Shown: positions 63,408 through 64,000 of the stretch, piece after piece
Layout: each line of letters starts with the position of its first letter
Position numbering within the stretch: the stretch's first letter is position 1
Origin: Lacinutrix himadriensis
GTDB lineage: Bacteria > Bacteroidota > Bacteroidia > Flavobacteriales > Flavobacteriaceae
Length of the DNA: 64,000 nt
Direction of reading: 5' to 3'
Assembly (NCBI RefSeq): GCF_001418105.1
Contig: NZ_LIQI01000014.1
Location: forward strand, 169,955-233,954
Translations under genes and position numbers: made by a program
Notes under the pieces: generated by a model
What the model was told of the DNA's origin: nothing
Databases searched by the model: none
The model's input: the letters and a program-made list of their open reading frames with translations, nothing else

Positions 63408-64000
63408 AATTCAAACTGTTGAATCTACAGATGGTTCGGTTGCAATTACCGCTAACGGAAATGATTTTGATTTAAGCGTTACTCCTTTTGACGAAACGGG
63501 GTTACAAACACAAATCACAACCAATGCAGATGATATTGATACTTTGGAAGCAGAGCAACTAACACAAAATGATGCTATTGCAGATAACGCTTCAGATATT
63601 ACAAACAACGCAACTGCAATCACAGATCATATTACGGCAGATGAAGATATCGATGCAACGAATGAAATCCAAACCGTAGAATCTACAGATGGTTCGGTTG
63701 CAATTACTGCGAACGGAAATGATTTCGACTTAAGCGTTACTCCTTTTGACGAAACTGCTTTACAATCACAAATCACAACCAATGCAGATGACATTGATAC
63801 TTTGGAAGCTGAGCAAGTAACACAAAATGATGCTATTGCAGATAACGCTTCAGATATAACAGATAATACAACTGCTATCACAGATCATATTACGGCAGAT
63901 GAAGATATCGATGCAACGAATGAAATCCAAACCGTAGAATCTACAGATGGTTCGGTTGCAATTACCGCTAACGGAAATGATTTTGATTTAAACGTTACTC
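62655..64000 (+). repeat. 258-nt (86-residue) tandem repeats, continuing beyond the window
   Basis: The AATGAAATCC landmark occurs at 62655, 62892, 63150, 63403 (with one change), 63661 and 63919. Spacing is 237 for the first unit (a shorter 79-residue version), 253 for the damaged unit and 258 elsewhere. Confidence 0.9.
63403..64000 (+). CDS. Giant repeat surface protein, fourth segment, runs off window
   Basis: From about 63403 the frame with remainder one is open to the window end and encodes the same NEIQTVESTDGSVAITANGN repeats. It has no start of its own and is the continuation of the gene after the frameshift near 63370-63400. The C-terminus, which would show how the protein is attached or secreted, is outside the window. 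Confidence 0.7.

Noticed and set aside
62360..63881. Serine-rich minus-strand ORFs opposite the 258-nt repeats
   Set aside because: They are periodic antisense shadows of the repeat gene, without start signals or promoters.
59350..64000. Prophage tail region
   Set aside because: Only a short tail-fibre-like motif is seen. There are no capsid, portal, terminase or integrase genes, and the protein has a signal peptide.

Overview
The window looks like a chromosomal segment of a marine-type Flavobacteriaceae (Bacteroidota). It is AT-rich and has no Shine-Dalgarno boxes. Many genes are preceded by the Bacteroidota -7 box TAnnTTTG. It also carries type IX secretion/gliding genes (PorP/SprF, a type B C-terminal sorting domain), DUF1573 and DUF6702 proteins and TPR-hybrid histidine kinases. 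The genus cannot be fixed from sequence alone.

Layout. 1-2740: the end of a peptide-export system (5'-truncated ABC transporter, HlyD-type adaptor) followed by a 57-residue double-glycine-leader peptide with four cysteines. 2763-21231: mostly housekeeping genes (valS, DUF1573, PDZ aspartyl protease, aminotransferase, murB, two ECF sigma factors and one anti-sigma, GT2, lipA, gap, TPR-hybrid kinase, lpxK, Nif3-like, a degenerate zinc-ribbon coiled coil, msrA). 21385-30089: accessory genes, namely two orphan secreted proteins separated by a structured repeat, an HxlR/VOC divergent pair with a palindromic operator, an ArsR-thioredoxin-OsmC-permease group with two matching operators, an IS3 transposase remnant, a polysaccharide deacetylase/GNAT pair, a methyltransferase and a lipoprotein.

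30258-40561: a tryptophan/kynurenine catabolic cluster under a divergent IclR regulator. It encodes kynureninase, kynurenine 3-monooxygenase, 3-hydroxyanthranilate dioxygenase, ACMS decarboxylase, aminomuconate-semialdehyde dehydrogenase and a RidA-type 2-aminomuconate deaminase. These carry (3-hydroxy)kynurenine through 3-hydroxyanthranilate toward 2-aminomuconate and its deaminated product. An SRPBCC protein, an SDR without its catalytic Tyr/Lys and an O-methyltransferase lie in the same array. Its intergenic gaps are full of hairpin repeats. 40707-41861: two more orphan genes around a second copy of the structured repeat. 41930-47691: an operon for a T9SS type B surface protein, a PorP/SprF-like protein and an OmpA/PD40 protein. 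47827-58720: a second TPR-hybrid kinase, a subtilisin-like lipoprotein, tatA, an M1 metallopeptidase, DUF6702, three tandem CarboxypepD_reg-like paralogues and pepE.

58791-64000: tRNA-Gly(TCC) whose 3' end plus terminator is tandemly repeated at exactly 112 bp, then a very large repeat surface protein running off the window. That gene has 201-nt and 258-nt repeats and is broken by deletion-only frameshifts that look like consensus errors.

The most unusual theme is three families of 98-140 nt structured intergenic elements. They are 22085/41093, 38091/52025 and 32976/34708. Each has conserved flanks and hairpins that vary or covary between copies. The first family separates stand-alone genes in a cassette-like way.
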